NCBI RefSeq assembly: GCF_016808095.1
Contig: NC_068976.1
Coordinates: forward strand, 23,034,371-23,098,370
Source of the DNA: Vigna angularis
Taxonomy: Eukaryota > Streptophyta > Magnoliopsida > Fabales > Fabaceae
DNA length: 64,000 nt
Direction: 5' to 3'
The notes under the pieces are model-generated. The model was not told where the DNA came from, did not search any database, and saw only the letters and a program-made list of their open reading frames with translations. Shown one piece after another: positions 1 to 12,839 of the stretch (positions are counted from its first letter, which is position 1; each line of letters begins with the position of its first letter). The position numbers and the translations under genes are program-made.

Positions 1-3000
1 TGGACATGATGAACATGGAAACTAATAGGAAGTTTCTTTCTCTGCCTCTTAGTAACAATTCTGGTGCTCAAATGCGCACTGATAGAAGAGTACCTGTCGC
101 TACCAACAGCATCGCTCAGGATCATCACTACACCCACCACAACCCCACCGACACTTGCAGTGTGAGGGATAAAATCATGGCACATCCTCTTTTTCCTCGT
201 CTCTTGTCGTCTTACCTCAATTGCCTAAAGGTGATCAATTCTAAATTCTTCTCACTTGCTACATATTCACACAAATACACACATCTTTCCCTTTCTTCCC
301 AACACAAGCTGTCCATATATGTATATGATCATGCACTCTTTAACTTGGAAACTAAAACTGCACTAACATCTTCTCTTTCACGGGTTTTATGAGGATCCAA
401 ACCTTCTGTTGTGGTTTTTCATTTCGAGATTCTTTTTTCTTTTTTGTTTTCATGTGTTGCTTGTTTTGATGGCATGAGTGGAGTGCTTACAGGTTGGAGC
501 ACCTCCTGAAGTGGTGGCTAGCTTAGAAGAGTCATGTGCCAAATGTGAATCAATCAATGCATCATCAGGAAGGACAGGAAGTGGTTCTATAGGTGAAGAT
601 CCAGCCCTGGACCAGTTCATGGAGGCCTACTGTGAGATGCTCATTAAGTATGAGCAAGAGCTTACGAAACCCTTTAAAGAAACCATGCTTTTTTTCTCAA
701 GAATTGAGTGTCAGCTCAAAGCCCTAGCAGTTTCATCAGATTTTGGTGATTACCTTAATTCATTATCTGTTCCTACAAATCTGTCAGTACTGTAGAGCAA
801 TTATGGACGTTTTCTTGGTTGGGGAAGTGGGTGCTGGTGAGCTACCCAGATAGCGTGTCAGAGTGAGAGAAGATAATTAATTTCTTTTCCGTCTTTTCTT
901 AGTACTCGTGTACTTATAATGGTGTGAGGGTCTTGATGTTGGAAGCCAACCTTATTGGTTTAGTTTTATGCTTCACCTTCCTATCAAATTGTCATAGTCT
1001 TTCCAGAAGTATATGGTTAACTTCTACGGGACCACAACACCTCATCCTTGTACCCAGAAAACCATGCTCGTGTGGTCTATGTAGAAAAAAGAGAGAAAAT
1101 TGAATTATTTAAAGAAGCCACGGATCTTTGTTTTTCTATGAAATGACTAGAAATCAAATCTGAGGACAGGTTTTAGTCAGAGTCTACATTAGTAGTGATA
1201 AATCATGGTTTAGCTTGCTATCCTCTCAGACTAGTGGTAGTTTTTTGTGTCTCAGAATTTTTAAACCCAGAACTAGTTACTGGTCATAATTCTGATCTTC
1301 CCCAGCCATGTTTTCAAAGCTCAATGTTGGTATTAAATATCAATATTAGTTGGTTGGGTAATTATAACCACACAGATGATGGTGCAAGTATAATACCAAA
1401 AAAAAGAAAGGAAAACCACACATGCGTCTACTAGATAAATATTTTTTCAGTAAGACTGATGTGATACCAAAAATTATTCTTTTATCATATATTATCTTGC
1501 GAATTAGATGAAGAGAGTAGTTAGTCAAATGACCTTTCTCATCACAAATAGTGATTAGTTAAAAAAGAACTTGAGTTAAAACCTTTTACATTGTTTTTAA
1601 GATTGTTATGAAGAATGGGTCCAAGGTGTTTGAATTAGGTCAAAAAGTTTGAAAACGATTATGAGTCAAAATTACTGCTTGAGGGGAAATCAAGAAAAAT
1701 GAGACTTTGTTTTATTATTCTAATGATGAAAAGTTTATTCGAAACCCCAAGCTGCTTAATTAAACCCATTGATTGATAATCTTGAAGGGTTTCAGGGTTT
1801 TTTTTAAAGGGATTTTTCTTTTTGGTTCTTGGGGCCTTAGTGTTCCTTATTATTTCACACATACTCAGTGAGTTGTCACCTCTTCTTTCTTCTGATTAAT
1901 TCCTCTCCTCATTTAGATGCATGGCTTTCTCTTTCAAAGTCCCTTTAAAAACTTAGTAGAAAAAGGAAACTCCTTGTCTTATCTGCTGTGGCCATATGTT
2001 TCTTTGTCAATTAAGTTGTTCCTTCTGTAGATTAATTCTGAAAAATCACTGTAAATATTAAGCTTTCATGATTATTTTTGTTATTTCCCTCCTTGGTATG
2101 ATATATAGTGATGAATGAAAGGGTTACATATTTAGTTATTGGTGAAAACCATATTTCTTATATATTATAACTTGTTTGAGTAAAGGTTGTATGTACTATG
2201 AGGTATTCTATGATATGCAGTTAAGCTGTATGCATGGTGAGACCATTAAGCACTGATCAAAAGTTCAGTTGTTTTCTATGAAAGTTTCTCCTATTTAGTA
2301 ATATAATTAGTGTGCATTAGAGAAAATATTGTTAATCAAACTTAGTTCTGAGCATGTTTTTATCACTTCTTAGGTAATGCTTGTAGTACTGTATAATTCA
2401 GAAAAAGAAAAGATATAGGTTTATTTTGTCCTCCTATGATATTATTCTACTATTGCTCCTAATACTTTCATAAACAAATACTTATTAAATGAATAACTAA
2501 TATATTTAATGTCTAAGATATATAAAATGAAATCGTTCACTATTTTTTTTATCAAGTAAGGGGATTGGGAAGAAGATTTAGAATGTTTTGATATATTATT
2601 GTTAAATTAATATTTCTGTAATTCGTGATGGATAATTTTCTTGCACGAACTATTTTTCCTAATAGTTCTTAATTTTTCTTCCATTTTTGTTGTGGCTATT
2701 TGAAATTAAGGTCAAAGTGAATCGTCATCACAGAATGAGGTTGATGTGCATGAAAACAACCTAGACACTCAAGCTGAAGATCGGGAACTGAAAGTTCAGC
2801 TTCTGCGCAAGTATAGTGGATATCTAGGGAGCCTGAAGAAGGAATTTTTGAAGAAGAAAAAGAATGGAAAGTTGCCAAAGGAAGCACGACAGCAACTGCT
2901 TGATTGGTGGAACCGGCATTACAAGTGGCCCTACCCTTCGGTAACTAAGCTCTACATAGGAAACTCTTAATTATTGATTGAAAATTACAAATTATTAATC

Positions 3001-3491
3001 ATTTAAGGTTTTGTCTGTTTCAGCAATTTATAATCTACAGTAAAAAGTGCAAGTGCGTTAAAGACAATAACACTCCCTTCTGTACTATATACAGTGTTTT
3101 AGAACGTATGTTTATAAATTTTCATATCTGATTGCCACCAAAATGCAGACACATTTGATGGCGGTGTTAAGTAGAAAACAACACAAATTCGAACATTGAA
3201 ACCTTAAATTGTTATGTGGGTAAGGTTTATTTACCATTACATATTCATGACTAATGTTATGGTAATGGTGAATATGATGGGATTTATTTGTAGGAATCCC
3301 AAAAGCAGGCACTGGCAGAATCCACAGGCCTAGATTTGAAACAGATCAACAACTGGTTCATCAATCAGAGAAAACGTCATTGGAAGCCTTCTGAAGATAT
3401 GCAGTTTGCGGTGATGGATGCAACTAACTACTACATGGAAAATGTTATGTGCAAGCCATTTCCAATGGATGGCATGCCCATGCTTCTTTAA
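1..3491 (+). CDS. STM: STM-like class I KNOX homeobox transcription factor (5' partial)
   Basis: Exons are ?-230, 493-745, 2711-2940 and 3294-3491, all with GT-AG introns and compatible phases. From the ATG at 6 this gives 301 residues. The frame is open to the window edge and STM proteins are usually about 380 residues, so the true N-terminus may lie upstream. Domains in that numbering: KNOX1 about 53-94, KNOX2 about 112-155, ELK about 185-206, and a TALE homeodomain about 207-270 with the PYP loop extension and a [10 protein letters not shown] third helix. The tail (DMQFAVMDA, then PFPMD) is characteristic of the STM clade rather than KNAT2/6. Class I KNOX proteins act in the nucleus, usually with BELL partners, to keep shoot-meristem cells undifferentiated; that role is from family knowledge. 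The 1,965-bp second intron is long. Family is near certain; STM orthology is an inference. Confidence 0.93.
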
Positions 3492-5570
3492 CACAATCCT
3501 CTACTATAATATCCAATAGCTGAGCCGAAAACCTTATCTATTTTTAAGTTGTTTAGGTCTCTCTCCAAGTTGGTATCATATATGCCATCGGTGCGTGTTT
3601 TGCCTTAATTAAATTGTAGAAAGCAGAATGAAAAATCTAAGTCATTACTGAACTGCAAGCTTTGTAAGTGTGCATGAATCTAACTTTATGCTCTATTAAT
3701 CAACACTGTTTGCGCAGATCACTAGAGATTTCTGTATGTGTTATTTCCTAATTTAATGAAAAGTATATTTTGCTTTCATACGTGTGCATGCACATGAAAG
3801 AAATCAAAAGGCTCTTAAGCACATGTCTTGTATGTTATTTTTTAACAGCATATTGTCTTGTGTGTGTATATATGTTTGTGTTGGATGTGTTGTGGCTGTA
3901 ACAAGCTGGTATGTGGGTCCTGATCTCTTGGTGTTGCCTCTTGCAACTGAGGTTTGTCATCCTTGATTTGATGATTGAGTTTGGTTGTTGCTTGCAATAA
4001 GGAGAAAGATATTTGGACACTCAACATATGTCTACACCTAAAGAGAAATAGAATGGATATATTTACGATTAATATGATCTGTCAACAGTCAAGCAATATG
4101 TGACCCTTTCACATGTTTGTGTTCTTACCATTGTTTTTATGTAGGAGTTTCACATGTTGTGTTTATGATTGATTCACATTTTGGAAGAACTAGCAGAATA
4201 GATTATCGGGATTCAAATTTTGTTATGAGTTTATACCTATAATATTACTGCCATAAGTAAAACTAGAGAACTCTGCAAAATGATATGAACAGAAAGTTTG
4301 GTATATTTTAAAAAATATACAAATTCTCTTGGTTTCCTGAGGTGAGTACTATAAGAAGTTATTTTCACTAGTTATTTAGGGAAAAGATATTTTTTTAAGA
4401 AAGCACTTTTAAATAATGCTCAATTTCTTCATTTAACATTGAGTTAACGGAATGGTTAAATTGTATTTGAAAATTAATAAGTAAATTATCTTTAATTGAT
4501 TGACTAAATGAGTTTATTTATTTATTTTTTCCACTAATGACATAATTATGTAGAAAGTATTTAGCGCTATAGTTAAATAGTTAAATAATTTAACATTCAA
4601 ACGCTTTTTTTATATGCGAACGATAATTAATATAAAGAAAGTAATTGAGGGTGTATTAATCCATATATATAAAGCATAATTAAAATCTTTTTGTACAAAA
4701 AATTCATGTTTGGATCTTAATAAAATCAAAATATATTAAAATGCAGTGATATTTTTGAAATTATTAAAAGTATTTATACATTTGGTTCTAATAAAAATCA
4801 AAGCATATATATGATTTAGTGTCTAGAAGTTTTTATTAATTTTAAAAATGTCATTGATATTTTTTTTATTTAATTTTTAGACAGAGATTTAGGTTTTAGA
4901 TAAGATTCAGTCTACCAGAAGTTTGAATGTTTAAGGTTTTTTTCTTTTTTTTAATTTTACAATCGCGTCAAACATTTTGTTCCTACACTTTCTTTCTTCC
5001 CTCCTTTCTTACTCCTTTCTCTTTATTTTTATGTTCTAGAATACCTCCATCCAACATCCTCGAACACGAGTCACCACTGCTACTCAACGTCAAGCGAACA
5101 ATGAGTGTGTTTTCTTTTTTCTCCATTCAATTTGTTTTCTGCGGTTTTAGTTGAGTTTGTGTTTTTTGTTAAGACTCCATAGCGACAAAGGTGTCCCAGG
5201 TCTTGATTGAGATTTTTTTGTTGCCTTGATTTGTGTCGATTGGGATTTTTAATTGAATTGAAATTTTTGCAAATATGGATTTTTATGACGTGAGTTGGAT
5301 TTTCAATGCAGAGATGAAAATGATGGATCTCATGTCTCTATTTTTTTTTTTGTGTGCAAGGAGATGAGAATATGAAAAAGAAAACAAAAGTTGATGATGA
5401 TGAGAAAGAACAAAATAATGAATGGAAAAAGAAGGACAAAATAATGAAAAAAAAAAGAAGAAAAATTAGGTTTCAGTTAGGTTCATAATTAAAGCCAAAT
5501 ATATTTACCTTCTTTAAACTAAAATATTTTTCTTCAATATCATACATAAAAACGTGTGTAGTTGAATTGA
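3492..5570. other. Intergenic, no gene recognised
   Basis: The region downstream of the KNOX gene is AT-rich. The open frames here are short, low in complexity and match no family I know. A pyrimidine-rich stretch at about 4930-5040 and A/G-rich runs at about 5370-5460 are simple-sequence character only. Confidence 0.5.
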
Positions 5571-6068
5571 GAATAAAGAATATGAAACAACTAAAATAAA
5601 AGGAAGGGAGCCCAAGCATATATATGCTGGTCTGGGCACGGACCGATCATTTTTAGAACAAGAAAATTTATCGTCTCTTTTATTCAGAAGCTACCAATAT
5701 ATATATTTATACACCCAACTAAATAAAAACAAAAAAAAATTACTCCTAAGAATATTCATCAAATACTATTCATGTCCATAAATATATCTCATAATAAATA
5801 AGTAATAATAAAAATAATATCTCAATATCTTCTTTCAAGTTGGAGCACGAAGATCTTCGATGTCTAACTTGTGCAGAACAAAATTGTGTTTTTTCAAGAC
5901 CTTTGTAGAAATTTTTGTTAGTTGTATCTTTGTAAATTTTGTTGATTCTTTTCCTACTATTAAAGTTGAAGCATGTTGTTGAGTATATAAATTTTCCAAG
6001 GATTTTACTTTTCCAATAACATTAATGACAAAATCCTTATATTTTGTTGATGAAATTTTGTTCCTCAT
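5571..6068 (-). mobile_element. Possible degenerate copia pol tail plus LTR
   Basis: Read on the minus strand, an open frame at 6068-5835 ends in a phrase (HKLDIEDLRAPT) that resembles the last residues of plant Ty1/copia pol. It is followed by a purine-rich stretch and then AT-rich DNA with a TATAAATA-like motif, which could be an LTR. The upstream part of the frame does not resemble copia RNase H, and no matching second LTR was seen. Weak call. Confidence 0.25.
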
Positions 6069-6660
6069 TCCATTCTCATATTTGTCTCCTTATTTTTTTT
6101 TTTGGCACTACTATATCAACTCCGTGTGAAGACACTATTTGACCATCCACACCACTTATATTGTCTTCCTCTTTTCATTACAGTCTCCACACATTTCTCG
6201 TGAATGTTGTAATTGGTTGAAAGAGACACCTTTCTTTATAATTTTTTATGAGGATTCTAAAAACCTTGATAAATTTGAACAAGATGACTTTATATGAAAA
6301 ATTTATATACTTTTTAGTTTTTAAAAATGATGAAATATTTTTTTTTGTAAAAATAACCTTTTAAGATAAAGTGAGACCTTCAAGTGTTATTAATTTTAAT
6401 TATTGAAGATGCTTATTGATAAGTTACACTTTATATTTGAAGATGTATTAGTTTTTTGATTTTGTTGTTTATGGGAGATCCTATTTCTTGTGTAGGGATA
6501 AATCTTTCCTATTTTACTTAGTTTTATTTTTTTTATTTATTTATAAGGAACCTATATTATGAATGAAGTGGGTCAATACTATATTTTTTCGTTTTTTAAA
6601 TGAAATGCAATGTTTAATTGAATAATTTAGTTAAACAATTCTAATGTGGTGCTAAAGTTT

Positions 6661-7933
6661 GTTACGTATCTAATATGATATGAAATGGAATGCTTTGTTT
6701 CTTTAATAATTTTTTAAAAAGTGGCAAACATAGCCAAATTGATACGGGGTGTTAATTTTTCTCTTTTTGACAAGATTTTTAAAAAAATTCAACACAATTT
6801 AAAAACAATTCACAAACACTTTGGTTCAAAAATCGTACAATTAGGAAACAAGTTAAGGTACATAACATGGTTCACATTACAATTCACTATAGTTTAGTAT
6901 ATTGTAGTTTGGTAGAACAAAAAATAATTTAGTTCAATTTATCTAAACTAATTTTTAGTTCAGTTCAATTCAGTCAAACTACTTTTTTGTTCACTACAAT
7001 TTTTAACAGTTCAATGCAGTTCATTTTGTTCACTTCTAATGTAGAATTTGAAAAAGAAAGCTCAATGAAAATTGAAGTTATATACAGTGAAGTCCTAATT
7101 GATGATGATGATGTTGTAGCTAATGAGTTTTCAAATCTTAGTGAGAAAAATTCAGAAGTCTTAATCTGTCATCAACAAATTCTTCTTCATATGATTCATG
7201 AAGCATTAGTCAAATTATGGTGTGCCATTGTTACAAATTTCTTCTTTCTTCCATTATCATGATATATTTAGAGATTGTTCATCTGATTCTTAAAAAAAAA
7301 AAAAAAAATTGTTCGTATTCAACAGTAACATATCTAATATGAAATGAAATGTTTTGTTTCTTTAATCAATATTTGAAAAAGTGGCGAGCATAACCAAATT
7401 GACCTTTAAGTGTTAATTATTCTCCTTTTTTTCAAGGTTTCAGAAAAATTCAACACAATTCAAAAATAGTTTATAAACGGTTCAATTAAAAAATATTGCA
7501 GTTTGGTTCAAAAATAGTGTTGTTCGAAAACAAGTTAAGACAAATAACAGTTTAGTTCATATTATAGTTTAATGTAATTTACCGAACTATAATTTGGTAG
7601 AATAAAATATAGTTCAATTCAGTCTATCTGCACTAATTTTACATTATTCAATTCAGACAAACTACTTTTGATTCACTGCAATTTTTAACAATTTAGTTCA
7701 ATGTAGATTTTGTTCTCCTGATACAAAATTTGAAAAGAAGAAAGCTGAATGAAACTAAAGTTGCGTAAAGTGAAATCTTAATTAATGTTGATGACATTAT
7801 AACTAATAAGTTTTCAAATCCTTTCCAAATCTTGGTGATGAACATTCAAAAGTCTTAATCTATCATCAACAATTTATTTTTCACAGAATTCATGAAACAT
7901 TAGTGAAATTATGACATGTCATCGTCACAAATT
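6661..7933. repeat. Diverged direct tandem duplication of about 600 bp
   Basis: Unit A (about 6661-7241) and unit B (about 7324-7933) can be aligned along their whole length. Shared landmarks in order are: the TTTGTTTCTTTAAT start, AAATTCAACACAATT, a GTTCA-rich stretch, CAAACTACTTTT, GAAAAAGAAAGCT, AGTTTTCAAATC, GAAGTCTTAATCT/AAAGTCTTAATCT, and a CATCAACAA block. By eye the two are roughly three-quarters identical with several indels, so the duplication is old. An 18-A run lies between them. Unit A keeps an acidic open frame (6987-7262) that unit B breaks. No protein family recognised. Confidence 0.75.
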
Positions 7934-7934
7934 A

Positions 7935-8533
7935 TGCCTAACTCATCCTCACAAAACCGGCTTGTAAGGTGAGGTTTGCACCTCACTTATATATTATGCC
8001 TAACTCATCCCCACAAAACCGGCTTGTAAGGTGAGGTTTGCACCTCACTTATATATTATCATTAGGCCTTATCTCTAGTCCATGTGGGACTTCTAACACA
8101 CCCCCTTCACGCCGAGGTATAGACATCTCGTGCGTGGCAGTAGAAATTGGGTGGTCCGATAACGGCCCGATTGCGGGTGGAAGAGAAGAATAGAATGCCC
8201 ACTTAGAACTCGCTAGGATAGGCTCTAACCATGGCTCTGATACCATGTTAGTAGTGGGTTTTTAAGCCTAACTCAATCCCACAAAACCGGCTTGTAGGGT
8301 GAGGTTTGCATCCACTTATAAACTAAGAATTGACCTTATATCTAGTCGATGTGGGACTTCCAACAAAGTTAGTAGTGGGTTTTAAGCCTAACAACCCCAC
8401 AAAACCGGCTTGTAGGGTGAGGTTTGCATCCACTTATAAACTAAGAATTGACCTTATCTCTAGTCGATGTGGGACTTCCAACAAAGTTAGTAGTGGGTTT
8501 TAAGCCTAAATACCCCACAAAACCGGCTTGTAG
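7935..8533 (-). mobile_element. TRIM-like miniature LTR element cluster, left part
   Basis: On the minus strand the unit reads LTR, PBS, short interior, PPT, LTR. An intact LTR copy is 8246-8365 (120 bp, TGTTAG to CCAACA on the plus strand). The adjoining interior (8099-8245) holds TGGTATCAGAGCCAT (minus strand, 8231-8245), which is the primer-binding site complementary to initiator tRNA-Met. At the other end GAAGGGGGTG (minus strand) directly abuts the next LTR and is a polypurine tract. Further LTR copies are about 8001-8098, 8366-8483 and 8484-8533, the last cut by the larger insertion. A partial copy at 7935-8000 duplicates the left end. No coding capacity. No 5S-like sequence was seen, so this is not a Cassandra element. 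Confidence 0.8.
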
Positions 8534-8534
8534 G

Positions 8535-9945
8535 TGATAGGTGTGAACTTTGCTTATATTTGTTGCTTAAATTGTCGTGCTTTTGAGTAAGTTTTAGTGT
8601 TAATTCTCATGAAAAGTATATATTTGTGGTGTAAAAATAGTTTTGATTGTTTAATTATGTTTTTGAGTGTTTTTGCGTGTTATTTCGTAGTAGAATAAGG
8701 ATTGGATAATATCACAGACTTGGAAAGCGTCAATTGTCGAAGCCAAAAGGATCAAACTGCCAGAACGAACGCTTGCCCAGCGGACGGACGCTCGTCGCCC
8801 AGCGTGGACGTTCGTCCAGCACGCAGAGGACGTTCGTCACATAGCGAGTGCGACGCTCGTCCATGGCGCTCGTCCGGACGCTCGTCCAGAGCGGCAGATG
8901 ACGCTCGCCCAGCTGGCAGAGGACGCTGATCCAGAGTAAGGACGCTCGTCCAGAATTTCGACGTTCGTCCAGCGAGTGCACGCCCGTGATCCAAAAGTAA
9001 ACGCTCGCCCAGCGAGAACGCTCGTTCAGCGAGCTTTGGACGTTCGTCCACCGAGGATAAAAAGTGGACGCTCGTCCAGTGAGTGGACGTTTGTTGCCCA
9101 GCGAGGACAATCGTTCAACGAGGTCGAAAAGTGGACGTTCGTCCAGCGATCAGAGGACGCTCGCCCAGCGAGCGTACGTTCGTCGCCCAGCGAAAAACTA
9201 CTTAAGGTCCTTTCTTTAAAAACGCGATCCAGAGGCAGAAACCACTCAGTTCTGGAGGGGAGAAGCCAGGAAGGACTCTGCAGCTCGCGTCCATGCTCGT
9301 TTTGGGTGTTCCGGAGTGGAATTTCACCACTTTCTACCATCCAATCCATCCTTTATCACTTCTATGATGTATATGTGTAGCTAGAACTCTATTTCACTGG
9401 GGTTGAGAGTAATTTTCTGAACTTCTATGTAATTTCACCATTAATGCATGAACTTGTTTGAATTATATGTTCTATCCTTATTATTAATGCTTTTGATGGG
9501 AATCTGAGCCATTTGAATGGTTAAATCATTGGGAAATGTATGAGACCGCGGACCTAGGATAGAACTGCTAAAGGATTTCGAGTCCTAGACATAGGATAAT
9601 TGAATTAGCTAAGGGATTAGCAATTTAGTTTGAATGATTAAGAACTGTCTCTGAGGGATCAGGACTGCATGCGCCTAGAATGTCGATGTTTAATTATGAG
9701 AAATTGTGTTAGTAGAAGATTACCAGAGTGATGAACTTGAATTTCAACCCCAGTGAACTTTAAATCATCTGTTTTTACCACTTTAAATTTCATCTGTATG
9801 CAAATCTTACTTGTGTTGTAAAATTAATGCTAAATTAGTAAACTTTAATCAATCTGTGAATCAAAACAAATCTCTTGGGAAAACGATTTCCGGACTTACC
9901 GGTTTATTACTTGAACGATCCGGTACGCTTGCCGAGGTATCAACA
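8535..9945 (+). repeat. 5' LTR of the Athila-like element
   Basis: It is 1,411 bp, begins TGATAG and ends TCAACA. It matches 14072-14130 plus 16992-18437 apart from scattered substitutions and array-length differences. It carries the GC-rich tandem array listed separately. The last 700 bp are AT-rich and nearly identical to the other LTR. Confidence 0.93.
8766..9202. repeat. GC-rich tandem array inside the 5' LTR
   Basis: Irregular tandem copies of a roughly 17-30-bp unit with core GGACGCTCGTCCAGCGA or GGACGTTCGTCCAGCGA. The core contains GGACG-NN-CGTCC, a dyad able to form a short hairpin, and is dense in CpG while the flanks are AT-rich. The open frames seen here on both strands are by-products of the repeat. 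Confidence 0.9.
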
Positions 9946-9951
9946 AGTTTT

Positions 9952-9969
9952 TGGCGCCGTTGCCGGGGA
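9952..9969 (+). other. Primer-binding site, Athila/Calypso type
   Basis: TGGCGCCGTTGCCGGGGA lies 6 bp after the 5' LTR. This string is the PBS typical of Athila/Calypso-lineage plant Ty3/gypsy elements and is thought to pair with tRNA-Asp. Confidence 0.88.
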
Positions 9970-10136
9970 TTTGTTTTTGTTTTCGTTGATTGTTTGTTGT
10001 TTATCTGGTTTGGTTGATTTTAGCTATCTGTTGTTTAAGTGTGTATTGTGATTATATTTGAATTCTTGTACATATTTGTTATCATTTGTAGAGATTGTGT
10101 ATTTTTTGGATTATTTTCTTTTAGTTTGTGTTTTGT

Positions 10137-12839
10137 ATGAGAAGTAGAGAACAGGTTGAAAATCTACTTTTCGATCCAGAAATTGAAAGAACTGCTCGAA
10201 GAAACAATAGCAGAAGAAGGAGACAAAGTAGAGAATCCAAAGAAGCCTCTGCTATTTCTGAAGAAATTCTGGACTTTTCATCTGGTCAAGACAAAGAAGA
10301 AATGGAAGATAATCGCACTGGAGAAGGTTCTGGGCAAGGAAGACGTACTCTTGCAGATTATAACACTTTCTCAAGACCTCTGCACTTCAACAGTATTGCA
10401 AGACCAGTGGTGAATGCTGCCAATATGGAGATGAAGCCAGCTCTTATTCATTTGGTGCAGAACAATCAGTTTCATGGATTATCTCATGAGAATCCATACA
10501 CTCACTTGGCTACTTTCATGGAGATCTGTAATACAGTGAGGATTCATCAGGTTCCAGATGAAGCAATCCGACTCAGCTTATTTCCATTCTCATTAGCTGG
10601 TAATGCAAAAGTGTGGCTGAATTCTTTCCCAAAGAATAGTCTGACAGTCTGGGATGATGTAGTTGCCAAATTCCTGAACAAGTTCTTCCCTCAGTCCAAA
10701 GTCAATAAGGGAAAGCAGGAGATTTCTTCTTTCCAACAAGATGCTGATGAAACTCTAGGTCAAGCATGGGATAGATTCAAAGGCCTACTGAGAAAAACCC
10801 CTACTCATGGATTTGATGAGCCTACAATGTTAAATTTGTTTCTTGGAGGGCTGAAATCTCAAACAAAGTTAATGTTAGATGCATCAGCTGGAGGTAGTAT
10901 CAGATGGAAGACGCTTGAAGAAGCACATGATCTGATTGAAAAAATGGCTGCGAATGATAATGAAGTTCAGAGTGAAAGAGCCCAATTTCAACAAAAAGGT
11001 GTTCTTCAACTTCAAACTCAAGATGCTTTACTAGCTCAGAACAAGATTATGACTCAGCAACTTGAGACATTAATGAAGAAGTTATCTCAGCTACCTAAAG
11101 AACTGCAAAATGTTTCTCAATTTCAACATCAGATGGTTCAGAGTTGTCAATTGTGCGGAGGAGATCATAATAATGGTCAATGTGTAGTGCAAAGCATGTC
11201 TCATGAAGAAGTACATTATATGGGAAATCAAGGTCTTCAGACAAATTATGATCAACGTCAAAGTTTTAATCAAGGATGGAGACCACATCCGAGTATGGGA
11301 CAAGCTGTTCCTTTCAACAGACCACCTCCACAGAACTTTCAGCAACAACCTTCTCTGACAGAAAGAACATCAAAACTGGAAGAAACTCTTCAGCAGTTTA
11401 TGCAGGTATCAATTTCCAACCATAAAAGTACAGAAGCCTCACTTAGGAATTTGGAGATTCAGGTGGGTTAATTAGCTAAGAAGTTGGAAGAAAAACCAGA
11501 GAAAGACTTTGGGGCAAACACTGAAGTAAATCCAAAGGAAGAATGCAATCTTATTACTACAAGGTCAGGAAGAATTCTGAAAGAAAGAGAATTTGAGAAA
11601 AAAATGAGTGAAGAAAAAGATGAGATGAGTAAAGAGGGAGATGAAGAAGAAGAGAAAGAGGATAGAGAAAGTGAAAAAGCGAGAGAGGGAGAGAAAAAGA
11701 AAGAATAGATGTATGAGAAGCATCTTCCATATCCAAAGGTTCTATCTAGAAACGAGAAGGAAAAACAGTTCAGGAGTTTCATTGATATTTTCAAGAAGTT
11801 GGAAATCAAGATGCCCTTCTCAGAAGCACTGAAACAAATACCTGCTTACTCGAAATTCATGAAAGATTTGCTCACAAAGAAGAGAAAGTATATTGAGGAA
11901 GAAACTATAGAAGTACAGGGCCAGTGCAGTGCTATCATTCAGAAGTTGCTTCCACCAAAGTTTAAAGATCCAGGCAGTTTTACAATTCCATGCACCATTG
12001 GTAAACTGGCTATTGGGAAAGCGTTAATTGATCTTGGAGCCAGCATCAATCTTATGCCTCTGTCAATGTTTAAGAAGATTAGAGAATTAGAGTTGAAGCC
12101 CACACGCATGACTCTACAATTGGCAGACAGATCAATCAAATATCCGCATGGAGTAGTAGAAGATGTGTTGGTAAAGGTAGACAAATTCTTATTTCCAGTG
12201 GATTTTGTTGTCATGGAGATGGAAGAGGATAAAGAAATTCCTTTGATTTTGGGAAGGCCATTCATGAAGATTGCTCGAGTATTGATTGATGTTGATGATG
12301 GAAAGCTTAAATTGAGAGTAGAGAATGAAGAAGTAAATTTCAATGTTTTTGAAGCAATGTCTCACCCAAATGATGAAGATACATGCTTTCAAACTGATGA
12401 ACTTGAGGAAGTCTGCATGATTACACAAAAGACGATGTATATATCATCACCTCTTGAAAGAACCCTTGTTGATGCTTGTGAATTTTTACTTGCAGATGAA
12501 GAGAAATTAATTGATGAATGTATGCAGAATCTAGATGCTTTGAAGGAGATTCCATCTGATGAAAAAGAGATAAAAGAAAAGAAGCTGGACTTGAAGTTGC
12601 TACGTTCACATTTGGAGTATGCTTTTCTTGACAAAGATGACAATAAACCTGTGATCATCAGCAATGCTTTATCCACTCTGGAGGGAGAAAAGTTGATTGA
12701 ATTCTTGAAAGTGGACAAAGGAGCTGTAGGTTGTTCAAATTCTGATATAAAAGGAATAAGTCATTCTTCTTATTCCATGCATATAATATTCATGAAGGAT
12801 GATTTCAAACCATTGACTCAACCACAGAGTACTTCTTAG
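10137..12839 (+). pseudogene. gag-protease polyprotein with two in-frame stops, truncated at the start of reverse transcriptase
   Basis: One reading frame of 901 codons is interrupted by TAA at 11469-11471 and TAG at 11706-11708. The first ATG is 10137; an upstream GTG is less likely. Residues about 90-290 form an Athila-type retrotransposon gag domain (LFPFSLAGNAKVWL, then AWDRFKGLLRKTPTHGF). A partial zinc-knuckle-like CQLCGGDH follows near residue 340. After a charged low-complexity linker comes a retropepsin-like aspartic protease with ALIDLGASINLMPLS and IPLILGRPFM; the usual DTG is DLG, as in other Athila proteases. The last 70 residues (KPVIISNALS, then DIKGIS) match the N-terminal edge of reverse transcriptase and stop just after a KPLTQPQ motif. 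The first stop falls where the second element in this window has Gln. Confidence 0.88.

Noticed and set aside
8231..8246. tRNA-like sequence (GGCTCTGATACCA)
   Set aside because: It is only the 3' end complement of initiator tRNA-Met, that is, a retroelement primer-binding site, not a tRNA gene.
8702..9380. Overlapping open frames on both strands rich in ERP, GRAS and DARP words
   Set aside because: They are translations of a CpG-rich tandem array within an LTR; the same happens at 17041-17872 and 57158-57760. No start context, no family, and both strands are open for the same compositional reason.
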